Assembly: GCF_000499845.2 (NCBI RefSeq)
Contig: NC_023750.2
Coordinates: 11,088,653 to 11,152,652, forward strand
Direction: 5' to 3'
Origin: Phaseolus vulgaris
Taxonomy: Eukaryota; Streptophyta; Magnoliopsida; Fabales; Fabaceae
Length of the DNA: 64,000 nucleotides
The position numbers and the translations under genes were made by a program. Under the pieces are notes generated by a model. That model searched no databases and was not told the DNA's origin. It was given only the letters and a program-made list of their open reading frames with translations. Each line of letters starts with the position of its first letter. Position 1 is the first letter of the stretch. This document shows positions 21,961 to 32,703 of the stretch, piece after piece.

Positions 21961-23181
21961 TTTCAAATGAAAACAGCAAACACACAAAAACAGCAAACAA
22001 GTCAAGAAACAAAGTTAGCAAAAAAAATGAGTTTGGCAACCAAATTGCCGAAGTGAATTTGGCCAGAAAAAGAAAGCACTCTCAAAGAAATAATGTCCCT
22101 GCACCAAGCTGATCTTGAGGCCTTAGGAATCCTCAAATGAAAGATGTCAAAGCAAGACACACCAATCTCAAAGCCAAACACCACAAAACCAATGAAGCAA
22201 TAAAGACAAACAAGAAAAGGTATAAGCAATAAAAGGCTATAACAAAAGGAATACTAGATGTATGACAAACTCAAATATTAATGAACAAAAGACAAGCTAG
22301 AAAATAAGGAACTCAATTAAAAAGTAGGCACACAAAAGAATACTTAAAGAAAAGCACTAGAGTGGATGAAGAAAACAAAAACAGAACTACTGGAAAATAT
22401 TTTTATGCAAACTGTGCTTCATGTTCACTGATTTAACTGGAATGATATAAAGCGAACTGGATTATGAAATTTTAACCACAGAAACTTCAAGATCTTAGCT
22501 CACAAATGGCACTGGAATTACGCAAAAACAGTAAGCCAATTAATTGATATAAATTTTTCAAAATCGCTGCCAGATTACCGTATTTTTTTCGGCAGAATTG
22601 TACACTTTTTGAATTTTATTTATCATTTTTTGTGTACTTTGAATTTTTGAGTACTTCTTTTTTCTACTCTTTTCTAACACTTTGAAGAACACAAATCCAG
22701 AATTTCAGAATTTTCCAGTGAGTAAATCAATTGCAATAAGGAAAAACAGTAAGCACGTTTTCAGAAAACAGAGGAATCCTAAGAGGAATGAAAAATAGTA
22801 TGAAGAACTAGCAAAGACATAATGGAAAATGATGTATAGGAACTTGTATAGGTCTAAAATACAAGTATGAACTCAATTTTAAAACAGAAAATGCACAAAG
22901 GATCAAATATCAAACTCAGAAAATTATATGACACCAAAGCAAGAAACAAAAAATTCAAATAAAAGTACTACAAGAAGTGATGACAATTATGGGAAAACAT
23001 GACTAAGACAAAACTTGTATGTATTCAAAAAGGAAAATACTCAAACACATGATAGGCAAAATAAAGAAAACAGCAATAAAACTCAAATAAGCCTAAAAAC
23101 ATAAATGTAAACAGCAAGAATTAAAGAGCTCTTGAAATAAAGTGCAACACAACTCAAAAATTAAACAAGAACACACCTAAA
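21961..23181 (-). other. E2 5' leader (untranslated)
   Basis: AT-rich, with no sustained reading frame. Segments around 22300-22510 match the E1 leader (1452-1680) and, more weakly, the E6 leader (58590-58680), which shows common ancestry. Short open stretches in it have no recognisable product. Confidence 0.7.
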
Positions 23182-23193
23182 CTCATGATACCA
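23182..23193 (-). promoter_or_regulatory. E2 primer-binding site (initiator tRNA-Met type)
   Basis: TGGTATCATGAG on the minus strand lies two bases after the LTR end. It resembles the TGGTATCAGAGC site complementary to the 3' end of plant initiator tRNA-Met, the usual primer of many plant LTR elements. Confidence 0.8.
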
Positions 23194-23195
23194 CA

Positions 23196-24214
23196 TGATG
23201 TGAGATCAATAGCACACTATGAATGATTCTTGACATTCTTAGGAATCATCGTGAGTTGGATATGAGATAGGCACTTTAAGATAGAATTGGATCAAGGTTC
23301 TATGATCAAGAACTCACCAAGACTAGTACCAAAACCCAAACTCATATGGAAGTTCTATGTATTGTCAAATTGAACCAAACAAAAGGAGTGAAAAAGCAAA
23401 GGCACCGAACAAAATGCATAAGAACATGATTGCACCGAACAAACAAGCTAGAAAATGAAGAAGAAGCAAAGATGAACGGTAGAAATTGAAATGACCGAAG
23501 CAAAACAGCAAGGAATTGAAAATTGCCGAACTGAAAAAGCAAAGAAGCAAGCTAAGACATGAATATAACTAGAGAAGGAAGGAAGGAGAAGAGAAAGCTC
23601 ATGAAGATGGAGGAATGGTTGGATGATCACGCCACTTAGAGGATGGTGACTCCAAGATGAGTGTGCAAGCCGCCACTTGAGGTAACCATAGGACTCTCAA
23701 GATAAGACTAAGTGAGGAAGGCACAAAGCTCTCCAATTCTCTCAAAAATTAAGTATAGTTTCTCTAATCAAAATTCAGATCTGAAAAATACAAAGGCAGC
23801 ACCTTAATTTATAGCCTAGAGGTGCTGAAATGCAAGGCAAATTAAATTCAAAATTCCCCCCAAATTCAAGAAAGTGGCGCCAAGCATGAGGAAGGTGTGA
23901 CCTCCTCTCTCACTTTGGCACCTCCCTATTACTCCTACACCTCTCTACTAACGCACACCCCCCCTAAGACTCCTAACTAAAGACCTAAAGATGCTTTAAC
24001 AAAAGAGGTTTCTAATATTTCCCTCTAAGCACCTTCAAACAAAGAAATTACAAAAAGAGAAAATAAACGTCCATTAGCTCCTAAAGCTTTGAACATGCTC
24101 CTTGTAAGCCTTTGAGGTGGGCTTTGAACTCCATGAGCGTCCTCCATTTGAGCCTCAACCTCTTCTTGCTCTTGATGATTGGCTTCCATGTCCACTTGAG
24201 CTTGATCTCCATCA
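23196..24214 (-). repeat. E2 5' LTR, complete (1019 bp)
   Basis: It runs from TGATGGAGATC to CTCACATCA on the minus strand. A TATAAATTA box is at 23805-23813. The right edge joins the Tat4 LTR at ACAGTATTTATAGG. Confidence 0.9.
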
Positions 24215-24669
24215 ACAGTATTTATAGGATTGCTTAATGGGCTTTCTATCCCTTGGGCTCAGGGTAGTTATGGATAGGTCTTGCCAGTCGTGCTCCGGAA
24301 TACCCAGGGAACATATCTTTAAACGCGTATTCCTTATTCTTCGGAGGTGTATCTTGACCACCTTAGCTTGTTACATAAATGCCCTTACATTTATTATGCA
24401 TTCGGTCGATCGGCCACGTGTGTTCGTCCGGTGCCTACCGGTACACTTGTCCCCCAGGCTCGAGGTGAATAAAAGCCGAAGAGTCGTAATGATTGTTGTG
24501 CCTTTCGATGTGTCAGGCATTAAATGTAACGGAATGACGAGACGTTTGCTTTTGGTCGGAGGGGACAAAGATCGATCCGACGGTGGAGATCGAGTGACGG
24601 TTCGACTTCTGACTGGCGGAGGCCGTAGGATGAACGTGCATCTAAAAGTTGAGGGAGAAGGAGGAATGC

Positions 24670-24677
24670 TATAAATA
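24670..24677 (+). promoter_or_regulatory. TATA box of the Tat4 antisense gene, now separated from it
   Basis: TATAAATA lies in a region (24446-24784) matching the sequence upstream of the Tat5 antisense gene, where TATTTATA at 63855-63862 is the same box on the other strand. Removing Tat3, it would be about 145 bp upstream of the ATG at 36761, the same as in Tat5. The Tat3 insertion puts nearly 12 kb between promoter and gene. Confidence 0.65.
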
Positions 24678-24784
24678 GCGTTCGCATTTGGATTAATTTC
24701 GTTTTTTTGTGAATTCGGCATCCGAGTCGCTCCGAGTGCCGAGTCTATATTGCGAACGTGTGTTGCTGGACGAGCTGTAGTTGC

Positions 24785-25574
24785 TGTACCGCCCTGGTAG
24801 TCGGAAGTGATGACGTGGCATCAAGTTATTATATAGGCGTGTTGGACGGGACACCTGGCTGGCAGAAGGGAAGGAAGTCGGGGGCTCGTATAGTCGCCAG
24901 TTATTACGTTGGCGTGCTCCGATCTCCAGCATACCTAAACCGGCGGTCATCGGGTTGAAGATGAAGTCGCCAGATGTGAACCCAGGCGACCAAGTGATTA
25001 GAGACCGCCAAAACAGGGACGTCGCCGAAGATGAAGTTAGATAGTCTTTCCCAGCTGGCCAGAAGATGAGCTCGGGGGATAGCTCACATGAACATACACG
25101 GTGAAGCAAGAAGAGTAGATCATGAAGGCGGCCGGCGAGACCACAGGGAAGGTGTGTACGAAGGCACCCGAACTCGCCACCCAGAAGAGATCATGCTCCA
25201 AGGCAACTATGCACTCAGTTGTGTCGTGCATAAGTAACTTAGCCAAAACCCTGAAGAGTAAGAAGTGGCGCCCAAGTCAAGGATGCTCCAGATGATGGCA
25301 CGTGTACAGCTGGATGCGAGCCACGTGTCCAGATGTGTAACTGCCAGGAGAGAGAACTTTTGCACGGTTCCTTAGAGTTCTTGAGTTTCTCTTAGTATTT
25401 GGTGGTTCAGTCGCTGACTTGGGCGTCGGAGCGTGATCGGCCGCAGCGGCGCCGTTCTGTCTTTTGCAGGTTCTTGAGGTGAATCGCGGTGAAAGACGGA
25501 GGCTAACACGGCGCAGAAGTCAATCCAGGTTTGACGAGGCAAGGCTCCAGCGTTTTGGTCAACAGGAAGGATCA
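24785..25574 (+). repeat. Tat3 5' LTR (790 bp)
   Basis: It is the same length as 35930-36719, with nine substitutions by eye. The end is followed by TT and the primer-binding site. A TATATA at 24830-24835 is a possible TATA box, weakly supported. Confidence 0.93.
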
Positions 25575-25939
25575 TTAGGCGCCCACCGTGGGACCGTGTA
25601 AAACCTGTTCCCATCCACAGAGTTCTTGGAGGTTTCTGCGGTTTCTGTTTGGTTGTGTGCTGGTGCAACCATTTTCCACCGTTCGTTTGAGTTTTTGTTC
25701 GGTGAGGTGAGGTTTGTTGCTGCTTACGCGAGTTTTAATCGGTGAGATCTGAGTTTCACCGCTCGTTTGGATTTTCGTGCAAGAAGCGGTGGTTTGTGGT
25801 GGAGTTGTGAGTTGCTGCGAAGGTTTGTTGTGTTCTTGAAGTTCTTCGAAGTTTTGCGAAGCTCTGACCGATTGATCGCTGAATCAATCGCCGCTGAAGA
25901 AGGTGTTGTTCATCGCTCTTTGTGATCTGTCAAGTTTTC
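25575..25939 (+). other. Tat3 primer-binding site and leader
   Basis: AGGCGCCCACCGTGGGACC follows the LTR by two bases and matches the PBS motif of Tat4 and Tat5. The tRNA is not identified. The rest is a GT-rich leader with many TTCGTTTG and GGTGAG motifs and no clear reading frame. Confidence 0.6.
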
Positions 25940-28900
25940 ATGAGAAAGATGAGAAGCAATCGTTCAAGTCCAGTTGCGCCCGTTGCTGCTGACGGCTCCA
26001 TGACTATGGCGCAGATGGTGGAAATCATGCGTTCGCTGCAGGCGAATGTGGAGGCCTCGTGCATAGAGCAGGCAAAGATGCATGAGGACCTGGTCGCCTC
26101 TCAGGCCAGGAATGAAGAGCTTAGCAGAGTTACTGAAGAATTGCGCCAAGCTCTTCAGGAGCAGCGAGGGCGACCAGTCGCTCAAGAGGTCGCGCTGTCA
26201 ACGCCACCTCGTGTTTTTCCCATGCCTTTCGTTCAGACGATTACAGACACGCCTATCCCTGCGAGTGTGGTACCTGTGAAGGCTGTTTTTACCGGCGTGG
26301 AGGCTCAAGAGGATGCTGTCAGGAGGATCGGATGTTGTGTATTGCAAGATGTTTGTGAGCACACTCCAGGGGACGGCGCTGGAATGGTTTGTGAGCCTGC
26401 CTACAGGTCACATAACCAACTTCCAACAGTTTTTGAAGATCTTCGTCGAGCAGTACATAGTGAATAAGGCGCCACCCAGGGTGTCTTATGATCTGTTCGA
26501 CATAAGGCAGTACCAGGGAGAGTCCCTTAGGGACTACTTGAACCGTTTTGGGGCGCAGATGGTCCGCTCGCCAGCCAAAGACGAAGAGATGCTGGTCTAC
26601 GCATTCAAGAAGGGCGTGCTGCCGGGACCATTCTGCGAGGCGTTGATCAGGGCTCACCGCGCCACATTTGCTGAGGTTAGGCGACTTGCGGTGGCCCACA
26701 TCGCCGATGAAAGTGAGGTCGCCGAGAAGAGGGGAAGCGTGGCTCCCGCTAGGCCACGTGCCCAGACCAGGATCCAGCCACAGAGGGTGCTGGAGACAGC
26801 GGCGGCCAAGAGGGATCAGAGGACTCGCCATCCTTATGATCCAAGGAAGAACAAGGGCAGGGGCCCAGGGCGCCCTCAACCGGCACGTCGGGAGTACAAT
26901 CGCCCGCCGAAGCACAAGTTTGTCATGGGATTGGCGGACCTGATCGCCATTCCCAATATATCAGCTAGGCTGAAGGCGCCCGAGAAGGTGGGCGACAAGG
27001 TGCTGGGACCAAAGCCAGACGCCTGGTGCGAGTTCCACCAGGGCTTTGGCCACACCGTGGACTCATGTTTAGCTTTAGGGTACCAGCTCAACGACCTGGT
27101 CAAGAGCGGGTTCCTAAATGATTACTTGCTGGATAAAGGACGGGGGGCGCGTCGAGCTCCCAGCCAGCAGGTGGTGAGGCTCAGCAGCACGAGATGCCCA
27201 CCCACAGAGAGATCCACACCATTTAGGAGGTTTCTCGGGTGGTCGATGCACCGCGTCACAGAGGAAGAAGTATGCGAGGTCTGTGATGACGGTGGATATG
27301 TTTGAGGACCACTCACCAGATGTGGACATCACGTTCACAAGGGCAGATCTCAGGGACGTTGTGCCTCATGACAACGATCTAATAGTCATCTCGCTTGTTA
27401 TGGCGGGAAGGAAGGTCCACAGAGTACTGGTGGACCAAGGAAGCTCGGCAGATGTAATGTTCTGGCCGACTTTCACACAGTTGCAGTTGCCCCTTGACCA
27501 GCTGAGGCCCTATGGAGGGTGCTTGTATGGCTTCGCTGGCGATCAGGTGGAGGTCAGGGGGTATGTAGAGTTGAGAACTACGTTCACGGATGAGGCGGGC
27601 TCGAGAACGGAGAAAATCAAGTACCTCGTCGTGAACGCTCCCTCAGCGTATAACATTCTATTGGGAAGACCAACGCTCAACAGAATAGGAGCTGTGCCTT
27701 CAACCAGGCACATGAAGGTGAAGTTGCCATCGATGGAAGGGGTGGTGATCACCATCAAATCTGACCAGAAAGAAGCGAAGAAGTGCTATGAGAATAGCCT
27801 GAAGAACAAGAGGTCAGTGAGTTATATCACGACGACGCCGCCTCCCGGTGTGAAGCCCAAGCCAACAGAGTGGCGGGTTGTTGATGCGGAGATGGAGGTG
27901 GCCGCCGGAGGAGACGTCGCCATGATGGACGCAGAGGCTGAGGGAGAGAACGCCGAGCGGGAAGAAGAGGCGAGAAACCGCCCAGAGGAAGCGAGGGAAC
28001 TGGGAATCGCCAGGGCGGTGATCGCCGGGGAAGCTAGACCCAAACCCGTCGAGGAGTGGCTCGAAAGGGAGATCGGGGGAAAGGTCTTCAAGTTGGGAAG
28101 ATCCTTGGAGGCTGAGCTCCAAGACCAGATTGCCAAGGTGATAGAGCGGCATCTGGATGCTTTCGCATGGTCTGCTTCAGACATGCCCGGAATTGACCCT
28201 GACTTCTTGTGCCATCATCTAGCAATGGACAACCAAGTCAGGCCAGTGCGACAGAGAAGGAGGAAATTCAACGAGGAGAGAAGGCAGGCGATCAGAGATG
28301 AGACCCAGAAGCTCTTCGCTGCAGGCCATATCAGAGAGGTCTAGTACCCTGAGTGGCTAGCTAACGTCGTGCTGGTGAAGAAGAGCAATGGGAAATGGCG
28401 CATGTGCGTCGATTTCACCGATCTGAACAAGGCTTGCCCAAAGGATTCCTATCCTTTGCCAAGCATAGACGCCCTGGTGGACAGTGCTGCAGGGTGTAAG
28501 CTGCTGAGTTTCCTGGATGCCTTCTCGTGGTATAACCAGATCAAGATGCATCCCATGGATGAAGAGAAGACTGCCTTCATGACCGAGAGATCGTGCTACT
28601 GCTACAAGGTGATGCCTTTTGGGCTGAAGAACGCGGGGGCCACGTACCAGAGGTTGATGGATCGGGTACTTGCACCAATGTTGGGGAGGAATGTGCAAGC
28701 GTACGTGGATGATATGGTCGTGACCTCGCCGGAGAAGAGCAAGCACATTGCGGACTTGGAGGAATTGTTCACCACGATCGCCAAGTTTAGGTTAAAGCTG
28801 AATCCCGAGAAGTGCATCTTTGGCGTGGAGGCGAGAAAGTTCCTGGGGTTTCTCTTAACTGAAAGAGGAATAGAAGCCAATCCTGATAAGTGTGCTGCCA

Positions 28901-31358
28901 TCTTGGCGATGAGGAGCTCGGCTACCGTGAAGGAAGTGCAGCAGCTTACAGGTCGGATGGCCGCCCTGTCTCGTTTCGTGTCAGCCAGCGGAGAGAAGGG
29001 CCATCCGTATTTTCAGTGTTTGAGGCGGAACAACAAGTTTGCTTGGACGAAGGAGTGTGAAGAGACCTTCGTCAAGCTTAAAGAGTACCTGGCGAGCCCG
29101 CCGGTTTTGTGCAAACCGCTGGTGAGGACCCCTCTCAGGTTGTATTTTGCTGTAACGGAGAGGCGGTGAGTGCGGTGCTCGCCCAAGATCAAGATCAGGC
29201 CCAAAAGCCTATTTATTTTGTCAGCAAGGTGCTGCAGGGCCCGGAAGTAAGATATCAGGCCTTGGAGAAAGCTGCACTGGCAGTAGTTTTTTCGGCGAGG
29301 AGGTTACGCCACTATTTTCACAGCTTCACAATACTGGTGATGACCGACCTGCCCATCCAGAAGGTCCTGAAGAAGCCCGACGTCGCCGGGAGGATGGTGA
29401 AGTGGGCAGTGGAGCTGTCGGAGTTTGATATTAAGTATGAGCCCCGAGGTCCGATCAAGGGGCAGATCTTCGCAGATTTCGTGGTCGAGCTCTCGTCAGA
29501 AGCTACGCGAGTTGAGGGGGATGACTTTCGTTGGGTGCTTTCGGTGGACGGATCGTCGAACCAGCAGGGTAGCGGTGTTGGAGTCATCTTGGAAGGGCCC
29601 AACAGCGTGCTGATTGAGCAGTCCCTGAGGTTTGCCTTCAAGGCCAGCAACAATCAAGCAGAATATGAGGCGCTGATCGCCGGTATCTTGCTGGCCAAGG
29701 AGATGGGAGTTAGGGTGCTGATGGCTAAGAGTAATTCGCTATTGGTCACGGGACAAGTAACAGGCGAGTTCCAGGCCAAGGATCCACAAATGGCGGCTTA
29801 CCTGGAGTATGTACAGGAGTTGAAGAGTTCCTTTGTCTCCTTTGAAGTGGTGCACGTGCCCAGAGAGCAGAATGCCCGAGCTGACTTGCTAGCTAAGCTC
29901 GCCAGTTCAGGCAAGGGGGGTAGGCAGAGGACGGTGATCCAAGAAACTCTGAAGACACCCAGAGCATTTGTGGCAGATAACCTGGTTCTTCAGATAAGCA
30001 AGTCAACGGAGAAAGCGGCGAGGAGTCACAGGTCTATGACTCAGGAGACCTTGAGGTCGCCAAGAATAAGAGCGTGTCGGGGAGAGAAGGTGAACATGAC
30101 GCAGGTCTGCACGACCCATGAGCCAGACACCTGGGTAACACAGTACAAGCGATGCCTGGCGGATGGCCTTCTCCCGCTGGATCCGACGGAGGCTAGGAAA
30201 ATAAAGAAGAATTCCAGCAAGTTTACAATGATTGATGGCGAGTTGTATAGGTTTGGGTTCACACACCCACTCCTGGAATGTGTGCACGGAGAGAAATGTA
30301 CAAGAATCATGGCCGAGCTCCATGAAGGAATTTGCGGAAGCCACGTCGGGGGTCGAGCTCTGGCCGCAAGAACACTCCGTGCAGGCTACTACTGGCCAAC
30401 AATGAGAGAAGACTGCAAGAAGTATGCACAGTGTTGCAAGCAGTGCCAGCAGCACGCCGATTGGCACAAGGCGCCTCCCGAGGAGTTGAAGTCGATTTAC
30501 AGCCCTTGGCCGTTTCATACATGGGGAATCGACATTCTGGGACCCTTTCCATTGGCGATCAGGCAGATGAAGTACTTGGTGGTGGCGATTGAGTATTTCA
30601 CCAAGTGGATCGAAGCAGAACTAGTGGCCCAGATCATCGCGCACAAGATCGAGAGCTTTGTGTGGAAGAACATCGTGTGCCGGTTTGGTGCGCCCAAGCG
30701 CCTGGTGTCAAATAACGGAACTCAGTTTGCAAGTCACCTGTTGAAGAAGCTGTGCGAAGGGGTGGGAATTCAACAAGTATTTGCATCTGTCGAGCACCCT
30801 CAAACGAATGGCCAAGTAGAGTCAGCCAATCGGGTATTGCTGAGAGGTTTGAAGAGAAGGCTGGAGAAGGCCAAAGGAAGTTGGGCTGAGGAGGTACCCC
30901 GTATAGTTTGGGCGTACCACACCACCGAGCAGTCAGGAACCCATGAGACCCCATTTAGCCTGGTCTATGGATGCGACGCGATGATTCCGGTGGAAATCCA
31001 AGAGAGCTCGTCGAGATTCCAGAACTTTGTAGCAGAAGACTCGAATGAGGAAAGAAGGCTGAATCTGGATTTGCTGGATGAGGTCAGGGAGGAGGCGAGA
31101 GTGAAGGCTGAGGCAGTAAAAAGAAGGATCGAACGAAGGTATAACTCGAAGGTGATACCAAGGCAGTTCAGAGAAGGCGACCTGGTGATGAGGAAGGCCC
31201 ACCAGTACGAGATGGAGAACAAGCTGTCGCCTAAGTGGACGGGACCGTTCAGGATAACCGAGGCGCTCAGGAACGGCGCCTACCGCTTAGAGACGTTGGA
31301 AGGAGGGGCGATTCCTCGCACTTGGAACGCCACGCACCTCAAGTTATATTACAGTTAA
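25940..31358 (+). pseudogene. Tat3 gag-pol, broken by frameshifts and a stop
   Basis: Gag begins at ATG 25940 (MRKMRSNRS) with a coiled coil (QARNEELSRVTEELRQ). Near 26300 a deletion and frameshift fall at the start of the capsid domain, which continues as VYCKMFVSTLQGTALEWF. The Tat-type knuckle CEFHQGFGHTVDSC follows. A frameshift near 27290 precedes the protease (VLVDQGSSADVMFW). A TAG at 28342-28344 stands just before RT, which has FLDAFSWYNQI (usual Gly replaced by Trp) and YVDDMVV. Another frameshift near 29130 precedes RNase H, then an additional RVT_3-type RNase H (LSVDGSSNQQGSG, NNQAEYEALI), then integrase with HH-CC and a first Asp in GIDILGPF. The second catalytic Asp is Asn (VSNNGTQF, codon 30711-30713). 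The end, RTWNATHLKLYYS, is the Tat signature. It cannot encode a working polyprotein. Confidence 0.9.
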
Positions 31359-32703
31359 AAGCGTTGTAAGTAAAAACAAACACGTAGAGTTTGCAAGCTT
31401 TCTGTTAAAACAGTTTGAAGGGGGCACTCTTTTTTCCCTAAGGAAGGTTTTTAATGAGGCCACCCAATAAAGAAGAGTTTTCAAAGTTTGAAGTATTTTA
31501 GATTGCATGCTTGTTGTTTTTCGAAAGTTGTGAAGAAAGACCTTGTCGCTTATATGTGATTTAAGGCGAGTTTTGATTTAAAGGCGAGTTTGAAGATATG
31601 TTGCATGCTTTCTAAAAAAATTTCTAAGTCCCCATCGTTTTTCGGCGATTGGCGGCATCAGTTAAAGTTTAAAGTCCTCATCGTCTTTAGACGATCGGAG
31701 GCACCAGTTAAAAGACCTCAACGCCCTCGCGCGTCCTGAGGCGAGAAAGAGATAAAGACCTCCTCGCCGTCAAGCGAGTGCAGGCGAGTTAGAGTGAAAA
31801 GTCCTCAGTGCTTCCAGGGGAGAGAAGATGTAGCCTCTGGAGCAATGTAGAGGCACCAGTGAAAAAGTCTTCAGTGCTTCCAGGGGAGAGAAGATGTAGC
31901 CTCTGGAGCAATGTAGAGGCACCAGTGAAAAGTCCTCAGTGTTTCTAGGGGAGAGGAGATGTAGCCCCCGGGGCAATGTAGAGGCACGAGTTAAAGACCT
32001 TCTCGCCGATGAGCGAGTTCAAGCGAGTTAAAGACCTTCTCGCCGTCGAGCGAGTTCAGGCAAGATAAAATCCTTCTCGTCTCGAGCGAGTTCAGGTACG
32101 GTGTAGAGGGTGGAAGAAGTTTAAAGGATAAGCTAAGGTAGGTTCGAAGAGAACACTTAGCTATCCGGCTTACCGTTCTGAAGGTCAGGGGAAGTAGAGA
32201 AGGATCCGAAAGGCGCCTCTACCCCCAGATAAGGGAGCAATGGCCAAGTTGTGAAGGTAAGAGGAAGCTGGTATCGCCAAGACTCTTTGGCGACCAAGAG
32301 AAATTCAAGCGATGGCAAGAAGCCAAGGCCCGTTTTGATAAGGCAGATCAGGTAAGCTATGTCTTAAGCTATTAGTTGAGTTGAAGCTCGTTATTTGGAG
32401 AGTGGTTTCGCGCTGAGGTTCATTGCCTTAAAGTTACGAGTTGTTAGAAGACTATCGTTCGAAAGTTGATGGTTCGAAGCAGTTAGTATACAATTGCGCT
32501 CGCGGAGTTGCTAAGTCAATTTCGTCTAAGAGATTTATACAGGGAAAATAAAGTTACCAGAGAGTTTATGTAAAGAAGCAGGAAATGTCATAACATAGTG
32601 GCATCAGTTCAAAATACATGTACAGAAAAGGGGAAAGATTGTTACAAGTAAGTTGTGTAAGAGAGAGACAGACGAGTAAGTGATGGAGGGAAGCAGCAAG
32701 CAG
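31359..32703 (+). repeat. Tat3 3' UTR with tandem repeats
   Basis: Three ~65-bp copies start at 31801, 31867 and 31932 (GTCCTCAGTGCTTCCAGGGG). They are followed by ~37-bp units built on AAAGACCTTCTCGCCG and GAGCGAGTT from about 31990 to 32100, and preceded by looser repeats of the same kind from 31590. The rest, to 32703, shows no coding potential. This is the same location as the repeat blocks of Tat4 and Tat5, but the sequence is unrelated. Confidence 0.85.

Larger units (their letters stand above)
17056..24214 (-). mobile_element. E2: near-complete Ty3/gypsy LTR retrotransposon
   Basis: In minus orientation it has a 1019-bp 5' LTR (24214-23196), a primer-binding site (23193-23182), a ~1.2-kb leader, gag-protease (21960-19903), reverse transcriptase-RNase H-integrase (19925-17328) and a truncated 3' LTR (17517 to ~17056). 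The domain order PR-RT-RH-INT places it in Ty3/gypsy. I see no chromodomain, and do not assign a clade. It shares LTR ends, gag start and leader with E1, and LTR ends, primer site and leader motifs with E6. About six differences in 460 bp of shared LTR suggest a fairly recent insertion. The target duplication cannot be tested because the left end is deleted; the right flank is ACAGT. Confidence 0.92.
16919..24445 (-). repeat. Tat4 3' LTR, split by E2
   Basis: The outer piece (16919 to ~17055) matches 44508 to ~44640, and the inner piece (24215-24445) matches 44728-44958 at equal length (231 bp). About 87 bp of LTR between them are missing at the E2 left junction, so the E2 insertion was followed by a deletion on that side. 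Confidence 0.88.

Noticed and set aside
24237..24674. Plus-strand open frame of 145 codons
   Set aside because: It spans the Tat4 LTR end and antisense-gene promoter and has no recognisable protein character; the matching frame in the other LTR (44750-44998) diverges after the LTR end.
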